Assembly: GCA_964515405.1 (NCBI GenBank)
Contig: CAZERD010000005.1
Location: forward strand, 1 to 54,304
Direction of reading: 5' to 3'
Length of the DNA: 54,304 bases
From: CAZERD01 sp964515405
GTDB lineage: Bacteria > Campylobacterota_A > Desulfurellia > Desulfurellales > CAZERD01
The position numbers and the translations under genes are program-made. The notes under the pieces are model-generated. The model was not told the origin of the DNA. It saw nothing but the letters and a program-made list of their open reading frames with translations, and searched no databases. Positions 9,633 through 16,375 of the stretch are shown here, piece after piece; the stretch's first letter is position 1, and each line of letters opens with the position of its first letter.

Positions 9633-10267
9633 GTGATGAGATGATATCGCTGGGTGTGATTGATTACGGTAGTGGTAATGTTAGGAGTGTAGCCAAGGCC
9701 TTTGAGTATGTGGGTGCAAAGGTGTATATTACCAATGATCCTGAGGTCCTTGGAGAGATGGATGGTATAGTGCTTCCTGGACAGGGTTCCTTTGGCGATT
9801 GTATGTCGAAGCTTTTCAGATATAGCCTTTTGGATTTTGTGAGGGAAACATTGATAAACGGGAAGCCGTTTCTGGGTATATGTGTTGGATTGCAACTTCT
9901 TTTTGATAGGAGTTATGAGCTTGGTGAGCATAAAGGACTTGGTTTTGTAAGGGGTGAAATTAAAAGATTCCCCAAGAAAAAGGGATTCAAAATTCCTCAC
10001 ATGGGTTGGAATACTGTTAACTTCGAATCTGGGGAAAGATTGTTTGATGGTGTTCCCAACGGTTCTTATTTTTATTTTGTGCATTCCTATTATGCAGCGC
10101 TGGATTGCCCTTCAAGGTTGGCTTCGACGGAGTATGTTGTGGAGTTTACAAGTGCTGTCAGGGTGGGAAACGTGTATGGTGTTCAGTTCCATCCAGAAAA
10201 AAGCCAGTCGTTTGGGCTAAGAGTGATAAAGAATTTTTGTCTCGTTTGCGAGGAGGAGCGGTGTTGA
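9629..10267 (+). CDS. hisH: Imidazole glycerol phosphate synthase, glutaminase subunit HisH
   Basis: Class I glutamine amidotransferase that hydrolyses glutamine and passes ammonia to HisF in histidine synthesis. The nucleophile is Cys85 in GICVGLQLLF and the partner residues are His188 and Glu190 in GVQFHPEKSQ. The N-terminal VIDYGSGNVRS and LPGQGSF oxyanion region are typical. The GTG at 9629 overlaps the murI stop by 4 bases; an ATG at 9641 (giving MISLGVIDYG) is an equally good start. HisF is not in the window, so its partner must lie elsewhere. Confidence 0.95.
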   Translation: MSDEMISLGVIDYGSGNVRSVAKAFEYVGAKVYITNDPEVLGEMDGIVLPGQGSFGDCMSKLFRYSLLDFVRETLINGKPFLGICVGLQLLFDRSYELGEHKGLGFVRGEIKRFPKKKGFKIPHMGWNTVNFESGERLFDGVPNGSYFYFVHSYYAALDCPSRLASTEYVVEFTSAVRVGNVYGVQFHPEKSQSFGLRVIKNFCLVCEEERC

Positions 10268-10974
10268 TAATTCCGGCTATTGACCTTATGGATGGTAAGG
10301 TAGTAAGACTGAAGAGGGGTTTGGTAAATGAGTGTGCTGTTTACAGCAATGATCCTGTTAGTGTTGCTCTGCACTTTGAGGAGTGTGGAGTTAGGAGAAT
10401 ACATGTTGTGGATCTTGATGCAGCTTTCGGGAAGAGTAGTAATAGAGCTGTTGTGAGGAGTATATGCAAGAGTATTTCGTGTGAAGTGGAGGTGGGCGGA
10501 GGTGTGAGAGGTGGGAGGGATATTGAGGAATTACTAGATGCTGGTGCTTCGAAGGTTATAGTAGGTACATTGGCTGTAAAGCATAGGAAAGATTTTGAGA
10601 CTGTATTTGACGAATTTGGTGGATATATTATTGTTGGTGCAGATGTGAGAGAAGGTGTAGTTAGGGTTTCTGGATGGGTTGAGCGTTCCTCTGTTTCATA
10701 TGTTGATTTCTTGAAGTACATTGATTCTCTCGGTGTTTTTGAGGCTATTGTGACTAACATAGATAGAGATGGTACACTTGATGGTGTAGATATTTCTTTT
10801 TATAAAGAGATTGTGGAAAAGGTGAAGATGGGCATAATTGCCTCAGGTGGTGTAAAGGATGAGACAGACATAGGGAAGCTTGTAGAGATTGGTAAGCTAC
10901 GAGGTGTGGTTTTGGGTAAGGCTGTATATGAGGGATCTATTAATCTTCGCGAGGTGGTGATGAAATATGGTTAG
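10261..10974 (+). CDS. hisA: 1-(5-phosphoribosyl)-5-[(5-phosphoribosylamino)methylideneamino]imidazole-4-carboxamide isomerase HisA
   Basis: Amadori isomerase on a TIM barrel, the histidine-pathway step before HisH/HisF. The N-terminus IPAIDLMDGKVVRL contains the catalytic aspartate on the first strand. VEVGGGVR, NIDRDGTLDG with the second catalytic aspartate, and ASGGV complete the barrel phosphate sites. An AGGAGG ribosome binding site at 10251-10256 supports the GTG at 10261, or the TTG at 10264; the much longer open frame upstream is only hisH read in another frame. At 237 residues it has normal family length and overlaps hisH by 7 bases. Confidence 0.95.
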   Translation: MLIIPAIDLMDGKVVRLKRGLVNECAVYSNDPVSVALHFEECGVRRIHVVDLDAAFGKSSNRAVVRSICKSISCEVEVGGGVRGGRDIEELLDAGASKVIVGTLAVKHRKDFETVFDEFGGYIIVGADVREGVVRVSGWVERSSVSYVDFLKYIDSLGVFEAIVTNIDRDGTLDGVDISFYKEIVEKVKMGIIASGGVKDETDIGKLVEIGKLRGVVLGKAVYEGSINLREVVMKYG

Positions 10975-11785
10975 TATAATAACTGTTGTTGAGAATACCT
11001 CAAGGGGTGGTTTGCTGAAAGCTGAGCACGGGCTAAGTTTTCTTATAGAGAAGGATGGGGAACTTATGCTGTTTGATACGGGTCAGAGTGATGCTATACT
11101 GTGGAACTGCGATAAGCTGGGTATTGATCTCTCATCGGTTGAGTATATTGTTTTAAGCCACGGCCATTATGACCACGTGGGTGGTCTTGAACACATTCTT
11201 GAGTTTTCAAAACCAGAGATTGTTGCCCACCCCGAGATATTCAGAGAAAGATACGCAAGGACGCCCACAGGGGATATGAGATACATTGGGATAAAGAAAA
11301 GAGAGTTTTATGAAAGTAGAGGAGCCAAGTTTATATTTGATGATAGGCCCAGAGAGGTGATGGATGGTATCTTCACGAGCGGGTTTGAGCCCATGGCCAC
11401 GGATTTTGAGAGTGTTGATAGGGGTTTCGTTTATAGGGATGGAGATGTTTATAGGCCCGATGATGTACCGGATGATATGAGTCTTGTTATAGAGACGGAA
11501 AGAGGTTTATTTGTTGTTTTTGGTTGTGCTCACAGAGGGATAATTAATATTATAAACCATGTTGAAAATGTATTTGGCAGAAAGGTATTCGGGTTTGTTG
11601 GGGGTACGCATCTTGGGCCGGCTCCTACCAATCAAAAGGAGAAAACAATAGTTAAGTTAAGGGACATGGGGCTTGAGGTTATAGCACCGCTTCACTGTAC
11701 TGGACTAGCTATGGCTTGCAGGCTCTATAGGGAGTTTGGCAACAGGGTAGTGTTTGCTAATGTTGGGAGTACGATAGAGTTTTGA
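10967..11785 (+). CDS. Metallo-beta-lactamase-fold metal-dependent hydrolase
   Basis: A 272-residue single-domain protein with the binuclear metal site motif LSHGHYDHVGG (His65, His67, Asp69, His70) followed by FGCAHRGIINI, FVGGTHLGPA and IAPLHCTG, which supply the remaining histidine ligands. This pattern matches the COG1237-type hydrolases related to the methanopterin-pathway enzyme annotated as dihydropterin aminobenzene phosphate synthase. No signal peptide is visible, so it is cytoplasmic. The substrate is not known. It starts inside the end of hisA (8-base overlap) and is followed by kdsA after 13 bases, so it is cotranscribed, but neither neighbour reveals its job. Confidence 0.85.
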   Translation: MVSIITVVENTSRGGLLKAEHGLSFLIEKDGELMLFDTGQSDAILWNCDKLGIDLSSVEYIVLSHGHYDHVGGLEHILEFSKPEIVAHPEIFRERYARTPTGDMRYIGIKKREFYESRGAKFIFDDRPREVMDGIFTSGFEPMATDFESVDRGFVYRDGDVYRPDDVPDDMSLVIETERGLFVVFGCAHRGIINIINHVENVFGRKVFGFVGGTHLGPAPTNQKEKTIVKLRDMGLEVIAPLHCTGLAMACRLYREFGNRVVFANVGSTIEF

Positions 11786-11798
11786 TTGATGTATAGCG

Positions 11799-12587
11799 GT
11801 GAGTGAGCATTTCTTCATAGCGGGTCCGTGTGTTATAGAATCTGAGTCTCTTGTTATGAATGTGGCAGAGAGGCTGAAGACGTTTGCCGAGAGGTTTGGG
11901 GTTGAAATGATTTTTAAATCATCTTTTGATAAAGCTAATAGAACGTCTCTGTCTTCGTTCAGGGGTCCTGGCATTGATGAGGGTTTAAGGATTTTGTCTC
12001 GCGTTAAGGAAGAGTTCGGTTTTAGCGTCACCACGGATATACATTTACCCCAGCAGGCGAGTATTGTGGGTGACGTTGCGGATATAATACAGATACCGGC
12101 TTTTTTGTGCCGTCAGACGGATATTGTTGTTGCTGCGGCTGAGACTGGCAAGGCTGTTAATATAAAGAAGGGGCAGTTTATGGCTCCTTGGGATATGAAA
12201 TATGTGATTGATAAGGTACTTTCTACCGGCAATAGTAATGTCATGGTGACAGAGAGAGGAACATGCTTCGGATACAACAACCTTGTGGTTGATTTCAGGG
12301 GGATTGTCGTGATGAAAGGTTTTGGTTATCCTGTGGTGTATGATGCCACTCATTCTATGCAGCTACCCAGCAGGGGGGGTGTATCTGGGGGAACTCCGGA
12401 GTATGCAAAATGGCTTGCCTGTGCTGCTGCTTCTGTTGGTGTAGATGGATTGTTTTTTGAGGTCCATACTAATCCCAAGAATGCCCTTTCGGATGCTTCT
12501 GTGATGCTTTCCCTGGAGGAGTTTGAAGAAGTGGTTCCTTTGGTCCTAGAGCACTGGGCTGTTTTTGATGGGTATGAAAAAACTTAG
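11799..12587 (+). CDS. kdsA: 3-deoxy-D-manno-octulosonate 8-phosphate synthase KdsA, metal-dependent class
   Basis: Condenses phosphoenolpyruvate with arabinose 5-phosphate to make Kdo8P for lipopolysaccharide core. Motifs: IAGPCVIESE, KSSFDKANRTS, TTDIHLPQQ, IPAFLCRQTD, IKKGQFMAPWDM, TERGTCFGYNN and YDATHSMQLP. Cys11 marks the metal-requiring class as in Aquifex aeolicus; enterobacterial enzymes have Asn there. At 262 residues it is very similar to the Aquifex protein as I recall it. The GTG start at 11799 has no clear ribosome binding site. The downstream partners kdsD and kdsC are about 25 kb away in this window. Confidence 0.96.
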   Translation: MSEHFFIAGPCVIESESLVMNVAERLKTFAERFGVEMIFKSSFDKANRTSLSSFRGPGIDEGLRILSRVKEEFGFSVTTDIHLPQQASIVGDVADIIQIPAFLCRQTDIVVAAAETGKAVNIKKGQFMAPWDMKYVIDKVLSTGNSNVMVTERGTCFGYNNLVVDFRGIVVMKGFGYPVVYDATHSMQLPSRGGVSGGTPEYAKWLACAAASVGVDGLFFEVHTNPKNALSDASVMLSLEEFEEVVPLVLEHWAVFDGYEKT

Positions 12588-13608
12588 CAGGTACGTTCTG
12601 TTTAATTTCCTCAGGGTATTTTTTTACACCACTGTATTTGGATTGTTCTTGTTCTATCTCAGTGACTTTTTTTCTAATATATCCTCCATTCTTAGAAGTC
12701 ATGTTGGTGTTGTGGATGTGATTGAATACTATCTATTTTATACACCGTTCGTGCTTTATTGGAGTTTGCCTCTCATTTTTGCGATTTCCATTCTCATTAG
12801 TCTTGGGCTTATGGCTTTGAGGAATGAATTGACAGTGATAAGGGCGAGCGGTGTTAGTATAATAAAGATGGCGAAACCCATATTCTTCATATCGGTGGCA
12901 GTGGCTATCTTTCTATTTTTTTCGGGAGAGTTTTTAGTGAATAGATTCTTGAACAAGGCTATGTTCATAAGGAATGTGGAAATGAACCTTGGTTCGTCAC
13001 ATGTATGGGTGAGGAGAGGTAATTACTTTATGAGGTTAACTATAAATGGCTCTAAAGTTAGAGATGTTAAGCTTTATGAGGTACAGAACAACGCTTTGGT
13101 TAGGGTTATATATGCTTCTTCAGGTACGATATACAAAGGGGGGCTTATCCTTTATAACGGAGAGGTGGTTAACCTCAAAGATAGAATCTACTTGAGCAGG
13201 TTCAAACGCAAGAAATTGAATGTGTCTATTAAGCTTTCTGATGTCTTCAGGGGTGCTGGGATTCTTGGTATGCCTTCCTTGAGTGAACTATTCAATGGTC
13301 TTAAGAGATTTAAGTCTCAGGGTTACTATTACAGGGCCTGTATAGCTTTTAGATTTTTGTATCCCATTTCTTGTGTTGTTCTTTCTTTATTTGTTTTGAC
13401 TTTTGTTCTCAGGATAACGTCCAGGAGGAGCGGTTTTATTAAAGGTGTATTTAATGGTAGTGTAATGTCTATTATTTACATAAGTGCTATGGTTGTTCTA
13501 AACTCCATGGGAAAAGTAGGTATAATTCCACCTGTTACTCCTCTTGTTGTTTTGATAGTGTTTTTTGTTTTATATTCCATGTATAGAATCCTGATGGCAG
13601 GCCTGTAG
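12574..13608 (+). CDS. LptF/LptG family lipopolysaccharide export permease
   Basis: Inner-membrane permease of the LptB2FG ABC exporter that extracts LPS from the inner membrane. The 344 residues comprise two N-terminal membrane helices (about 10-30 and 50-75), another near 100-120, a periplasmic jellyroll-like segment (about 125-240), and three C-terminal helices. The ALRNELTVIRASG coupling-helix stretch near 85-97 is typical of LptF/LptG. I chose the ATG at 12574, which gives MKKLSRYVL; start codons at 12565 and 12568 are possible. It overlaps kdsA by 14 bases. LptF and LptG cannot be told apart here, and the second permease and LptB are not in the window. Confidence 0.87.
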   Translation: MKKLSRYVLFNFLRVFFYTTVFGLFLFYLSDFFSNISSILRSHVGVVDVIEYYLFYTPFVLYWSLPLIFAISILISLGLMALRNELTVIRASGVSIIKMAKPIFFISVAVAIFLFFSGEFLVNRFLNKAMFIRNVEMNLGSSHVWVRRGNYFMRLTINGSKVRDVKLYEVQNNALVRVIYASSGTIYKGGLILYNGEVVNLKDRIYLSRFKRKKLNVSIKLSDVFRGAGILGMPSLSELFNGLKRFKSQGYYYRACIAFRFLYPISCVVLSLFVLTFVLRITSRRSGFIKGVFNGSVMSIIYISAMVVLNSMGKVGIIPPVTPLVVLIVFFVLYSMYRILMAGL

Positions 13609-13646
13609 TGAAGAGTTTATAGGTGCCTTCTGTTGCACTAAAAGTG

Positions 13647-13674
13647 TTGACAAGTAAAAAAAAATTAATAATAT
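13647..13674 (+). promoter_or_regulatory. Predicted sigma-70-type promoter of the formate dehydrogenase operon
   Basis: TTGACA at 13647-13652, a 16-base AT-rich spacer, and TAATAT at 13669-13674. The expected transcription start, about seven bases on, coincides with the ATG at 13681, and no Shine-Dalgarno sequence lies in between. The 72-base gap after the LptF/G gene is the only untranslated stretch here, so this is the natural operon start. Confidence 0.65.
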
Positions 13675-13680
13675 TAAAGT

Positions 13681-15369
13681 ATGATTCTTGAGGAATTAGA
13701 TTTTGGTTTCCTGAGTGAAGGAATAACTAACTTTTTTATTCCTGATGAAATTTACGTGGTTCATGATCCAGTGGGGGTGAAAGGTAAAAAGTTCATTGTA
13801 GCTAACTCTAGGGTTCTATCTCCAGTTGTTTATGCTCCGGAGGTTAATTTCTATTTGAGGAATACTCAAGATGACGTGGATGTATGGGGAAAAAATGTTT
13901 TGGCTCTGTACAAGCTTAGGTATCTGAAGTATACGTACTCTACTGATATACCTGAATACAAGGAAATATCCAACAGGTTACTCCTAGTAGGAACTCCTAA
14001 GAAAAGGGAGGTATTCAAGGGGGCATTTGAAGAAGCTGAGAGGTTTGAGATTGCTGAAGTGGATCCAGATAGCATTTCTTTTATCAGGGGACCTATAGGC
14101 GAGATGAGGGTTGGTTTTAAAGATGAGTCGACCATAGTTGTGGATCAGGTTGTGTGGTTCAATGCCCCTGAGGATTTTGAAAGGGTTGGAGTGTATGATC
14201 CAGAGAGGGCGTCGCTGGAGGAGGTTAAGGAAAAAGTGCTAACAAACCTTCTCAATGGTTATGAGTATAGAAAAGTGTTGAGGTATGATTCGTCAATATG
14301 TCAACATCATGAAAGAACGCAGGACGTATGTGGTGTGTGTGCTGATTTTTGCCCTGTTGATGCTATATTGAAGGTAGAAGGTAGACGCCTTCAATTTGTG
14401 GAAGTTAATTGCACGGGATGTGGTGGGTGTATAAGTGTTTGCCCTTCAGGAGCTTTGGATTATGCAGAGACGAGCCGTGGCGTTTTTCATATGATGAGTA
14501 AGGTGTTCCGTGGGAGGATTTCTCTTATAGTACCAGAAGTGATGAATATTGATGATCTTTCTGTTGAATTGAAAAAGAATGTTTTTCCGTTTGTAGTAGG
14601 TGGTAGGAAGTTCCTTGACGAGTCACACTTTTTGACGTTGCTTCAGGAAAGCGGTTCACAGGTTGTATTTTACAATGATTCTGTATCCCGTGGTACGGAG
14701 GAAGCCCTAAGTATGGTGAATGAGATATACAGAAGGAAATATGGTAAAGTAGGGGTGCTTCTTGCAACCACGAAGGAGGAGCTTGAGCTGGCAATTGACG
14801 AGGCTAGTTCTATCGATGGTGGTAGGTTTTCCATTGCAAATCAAATGTATGATAAAAAGAGAGAGATATTCGCTAAGAGACTTGAGCATTTGGTCGGTTC
14901 TGATGACCTTGGTGTTTATCATACGGGGGAGTTTATTCACTATGGTGAGTTGAGTGTAGATGCTGATAAATGTACCCTTTGTCTATCGTGCGCTGGAGGG
15001 TGTAATGTTGGAGCCTTGATTCCACATGAGGAGGATGGTACTCTGAGGTTCAACGCCTCTGTTTGTACAAACTGTGGTTACTGTGAGCTTATATGTCCTG
15101 AGGAGTGTATAGAGATTGTTGATGATACACTTAAACTAAACCCTGGATGGTTTAGAGAGCGTGTGCTTGCTGAGGATGAGATTTTCAGGTGTGTAGAATG
15201 TGGTAAGCCTTTTGCACCTGCTAAATCCATAAGGAAGATAGCGGAAATGATGATACCTATATTTGGTGAGGATGACCCAAGGGTCAGGACCTTGTATTGT
15301 TGTCCTGAGTGTAAGCCGAAGGTCATGCTCAGACATCATATTCAACAGAAAGGAAAAAAGAGTGGCTAA
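13681..15369 (+). CDS. Polyferredoxin (4Fe-4S) protein of the formate dehydrogenase operon
   Basis: A 562-residue cytoplasmic protein with no signal peptide. Four [4Fe-4S] sites are visible as two pairs: C207/C217/C220/C224 and C244/C247/C250/C254, then C431/C434/C437/C441 and C462/C465/C468/C472. Two CxxC-like knuckles near the C-terminus (C504/C507 and C540-C544) look like a zinc or rubredoxin-type site. Residues 1-200 have no domain I recognise, and 275-400 look like an alpha/beta fold between the cluster pairs. Similar large ferredoxins head formate dehydrogenase operons in Campylobacterota. A role in electron delivery or enzyme maturation is inferred, not shown. The first gene of the operon, it may be translated from a leaderless message. 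Confidence 0.8.
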   Translation: MILEELDFGFLSEGITNFFIPDEIYVVHDPVGVKGKKFIVANSRVLSPVVYAPEVNFYLRNTQDDVDVWGKNVLALYKLRYLKYTYSTDIPEYKEISNRLLLVGTPKKREVFKGAFEEAERFEIAEVDPDSISFIRGPIGEMRVGFKDESTIVVDQVVWFNAPEDFERVGVYDPERASLEEVKEKVLTNLLNGYEYRKVLRYDSSICQHHERTQDVCGVCADFCPVDAILKVEGRRLQFVEVNCTGCGGCISVCPSGALDYAETSRGVFHMMSKVFRGRISLIVPEVMNIDDLSVELKKNVFPFVVGGRKFLDESHFLTLLQESGSQVVFYNDSVSRGTEEALSMVNEIYRRKYGKVGVLLATTKEELELAIDEASSIDGGRFSIANQMYDKKREIFAKRLEHLVGSDDLGVYHTGEFIHYGELSVDADKCTLCLSCAGGCNVGALIPHEEDGTLRFNASVCTNCGYCELICPEECIEIVDDTLKLNPGWFRERVLAEDEIFRCVECGKPFAPAKSIRKIAEMMIPIFGEDDPRVRTLYCCPECKPKVMLRHHIQQKGKKSG

Positions 15370-16105
15370 TCAAAGAGAGTTGGTTAACAGGTCTAGGGCT
15401 ATATATTATGGGTTGTTTTCTTCTGTATTTGCTTTCACGTATGATAAGAATCGATTCAAGGGCGTGAGGGAGACTGTGGAACTTCTGAAACAGTATCCCT
15501 TGACTGATGAAGCGGCTGTTGCTCTTGAGAACTTGGATAGAATGCTGAAGGATGGCTATGAAGAACTCTCTAACGAGTACGACAGGGTATTTTTTGATCC
15601 TTCAAGCCCGGTAAGGACGACAGCTTCCTTTTACGATGAAGGGTATGAGAGCGGGCGGAAAAGGGTGGAAATGATTGAGTATATACTCAGAACAGAGTTT
15701 AGGAGGGATGAGGAGAAATATACGGACACGGAAGATGATATAGGTTTTGTATGTTCTTTCATGTATCATCTAATAGAGCAAGGCAATGGAAAAGAGGATT
15801 ATCTGGGACTACAGAAGATGGTGTTTGAGAATATTCTCAACATCTTTGTTGATGAGTTTATAGAAAGTATTCTTTCCTATGAGAAGAGCAGAATCTTCAA
15901 AGAGATAGTCATAGTTTTAAGATCTTTTATAGAGTTTGAGAGGTTGTTCTTTGATGTTCAGAAACCGGAGAAGAAGGCTATTAAGCATGGTGAAAGAACA
16001 CTTCCGTATGTGAATCTCAAGAAAACAGGCAAGGGAAAAGGGGCTGTGCCATCAAGTTGTGGCTTGGATATAGAAGAAGAGGAAGCGGTTGAGGAGGACA
16101 TGTAG
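15362..16105 (+). CDS. TorD/DmsD-family molybdoenzyme chaperone
   Basis: A 247-residue, largely helical, acidic protein, MANQRELVNRSRAIYYGLFS at the N-terminus, with FDPSSPVRTTASFY near 80 and helices through 130-210, the layout of TorD-type chaperones. These bind the Tat signal of a molybdoenzyme and hold it until the cofactor is inserted. The likely client is FdhA encoded two genes downstream, whose Tat signal is obvious. The GTG at 15362 follows AAAGGA with good spacing and overlaps the ferredoxin stop by 8 bases. The C-terminus (about 210-247) is a charged tail ending in a Glu-rich run, probably disordered. Confidence 0.82.
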   Translation: MANQRELVNRSRAIYYGLFSSVFAFTYDKNRFKGVRETVELLKQYPLTDEAAVALENLDRMLKDGYEELSNEYDRVFFDPSSPVRTTASFYDEGYESGRKRVEMIEYILRTEFRRDEEKYTDTEDDIGFVCSFMYHLIEQGNGKEDYLGLQKMVFENILNIFVDEFIESILSYEKSRIFKEIVIVLRSFIEFERLFFDVQKPEKKAIKHGERTLPYVNLKKTGKGKGAVPSSCGLDIEEEEAVEEDM

Positions 16106-16134
16106 AACCAAAAAATTTGGCAGGAGGGAGACGT

Positions 16135-16353
16135 ATGAATGGTAAAGAGGACAGGCGAGAGTTTCTTAAGAAAGCCCTGACATTCAGCGTGGCTGCGTCG
16201 GCGGTGGGCGGTGCGGTGCTTGCCCCAAGCGTGTCTGTAGCGCAGGTCCAGCCACCCGGGGACAACGGCGTTGTTAGGGGTCACTCTCCCAAAAGAGAGA
16301 TTCTCTACAGGCTCACCAAGTATTGGGAAGAGTATTACGAAATTGCACCTTAA
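16135..16353 (+). CDS. Small twin-arginine signal protein of formate dehydrogenase operons
   Basis: A 72-residue protein with an N-terminal Tat motif DRREFLKKAL, a hydrophobic segment (about 15-35) and an alanine-rich end near VSVAQ, followed by a short tail containing YRLTKYWEEYY. A strong AGGAGGGAG at 16122-16130 fixes the ATG at 16135. Small Tat proteins of this kind regularly sit just before fdhA in Campylobacterota and related phyla (the formate-dehydrogenase-region Tat target family). It may escort or anchor the catalytic subunit, but its function is not established. Confidence 0.85.
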   Translation: MNGKEDRREFLKKALTFSVAASAVGGAVLAPSVSVAQVQPPGDNGVVRGHSPKREILYRLTKYWEEYYEIAP

Positions 16354-16375
16354 TTAAAGAGGAAGGAGAGTGGAA

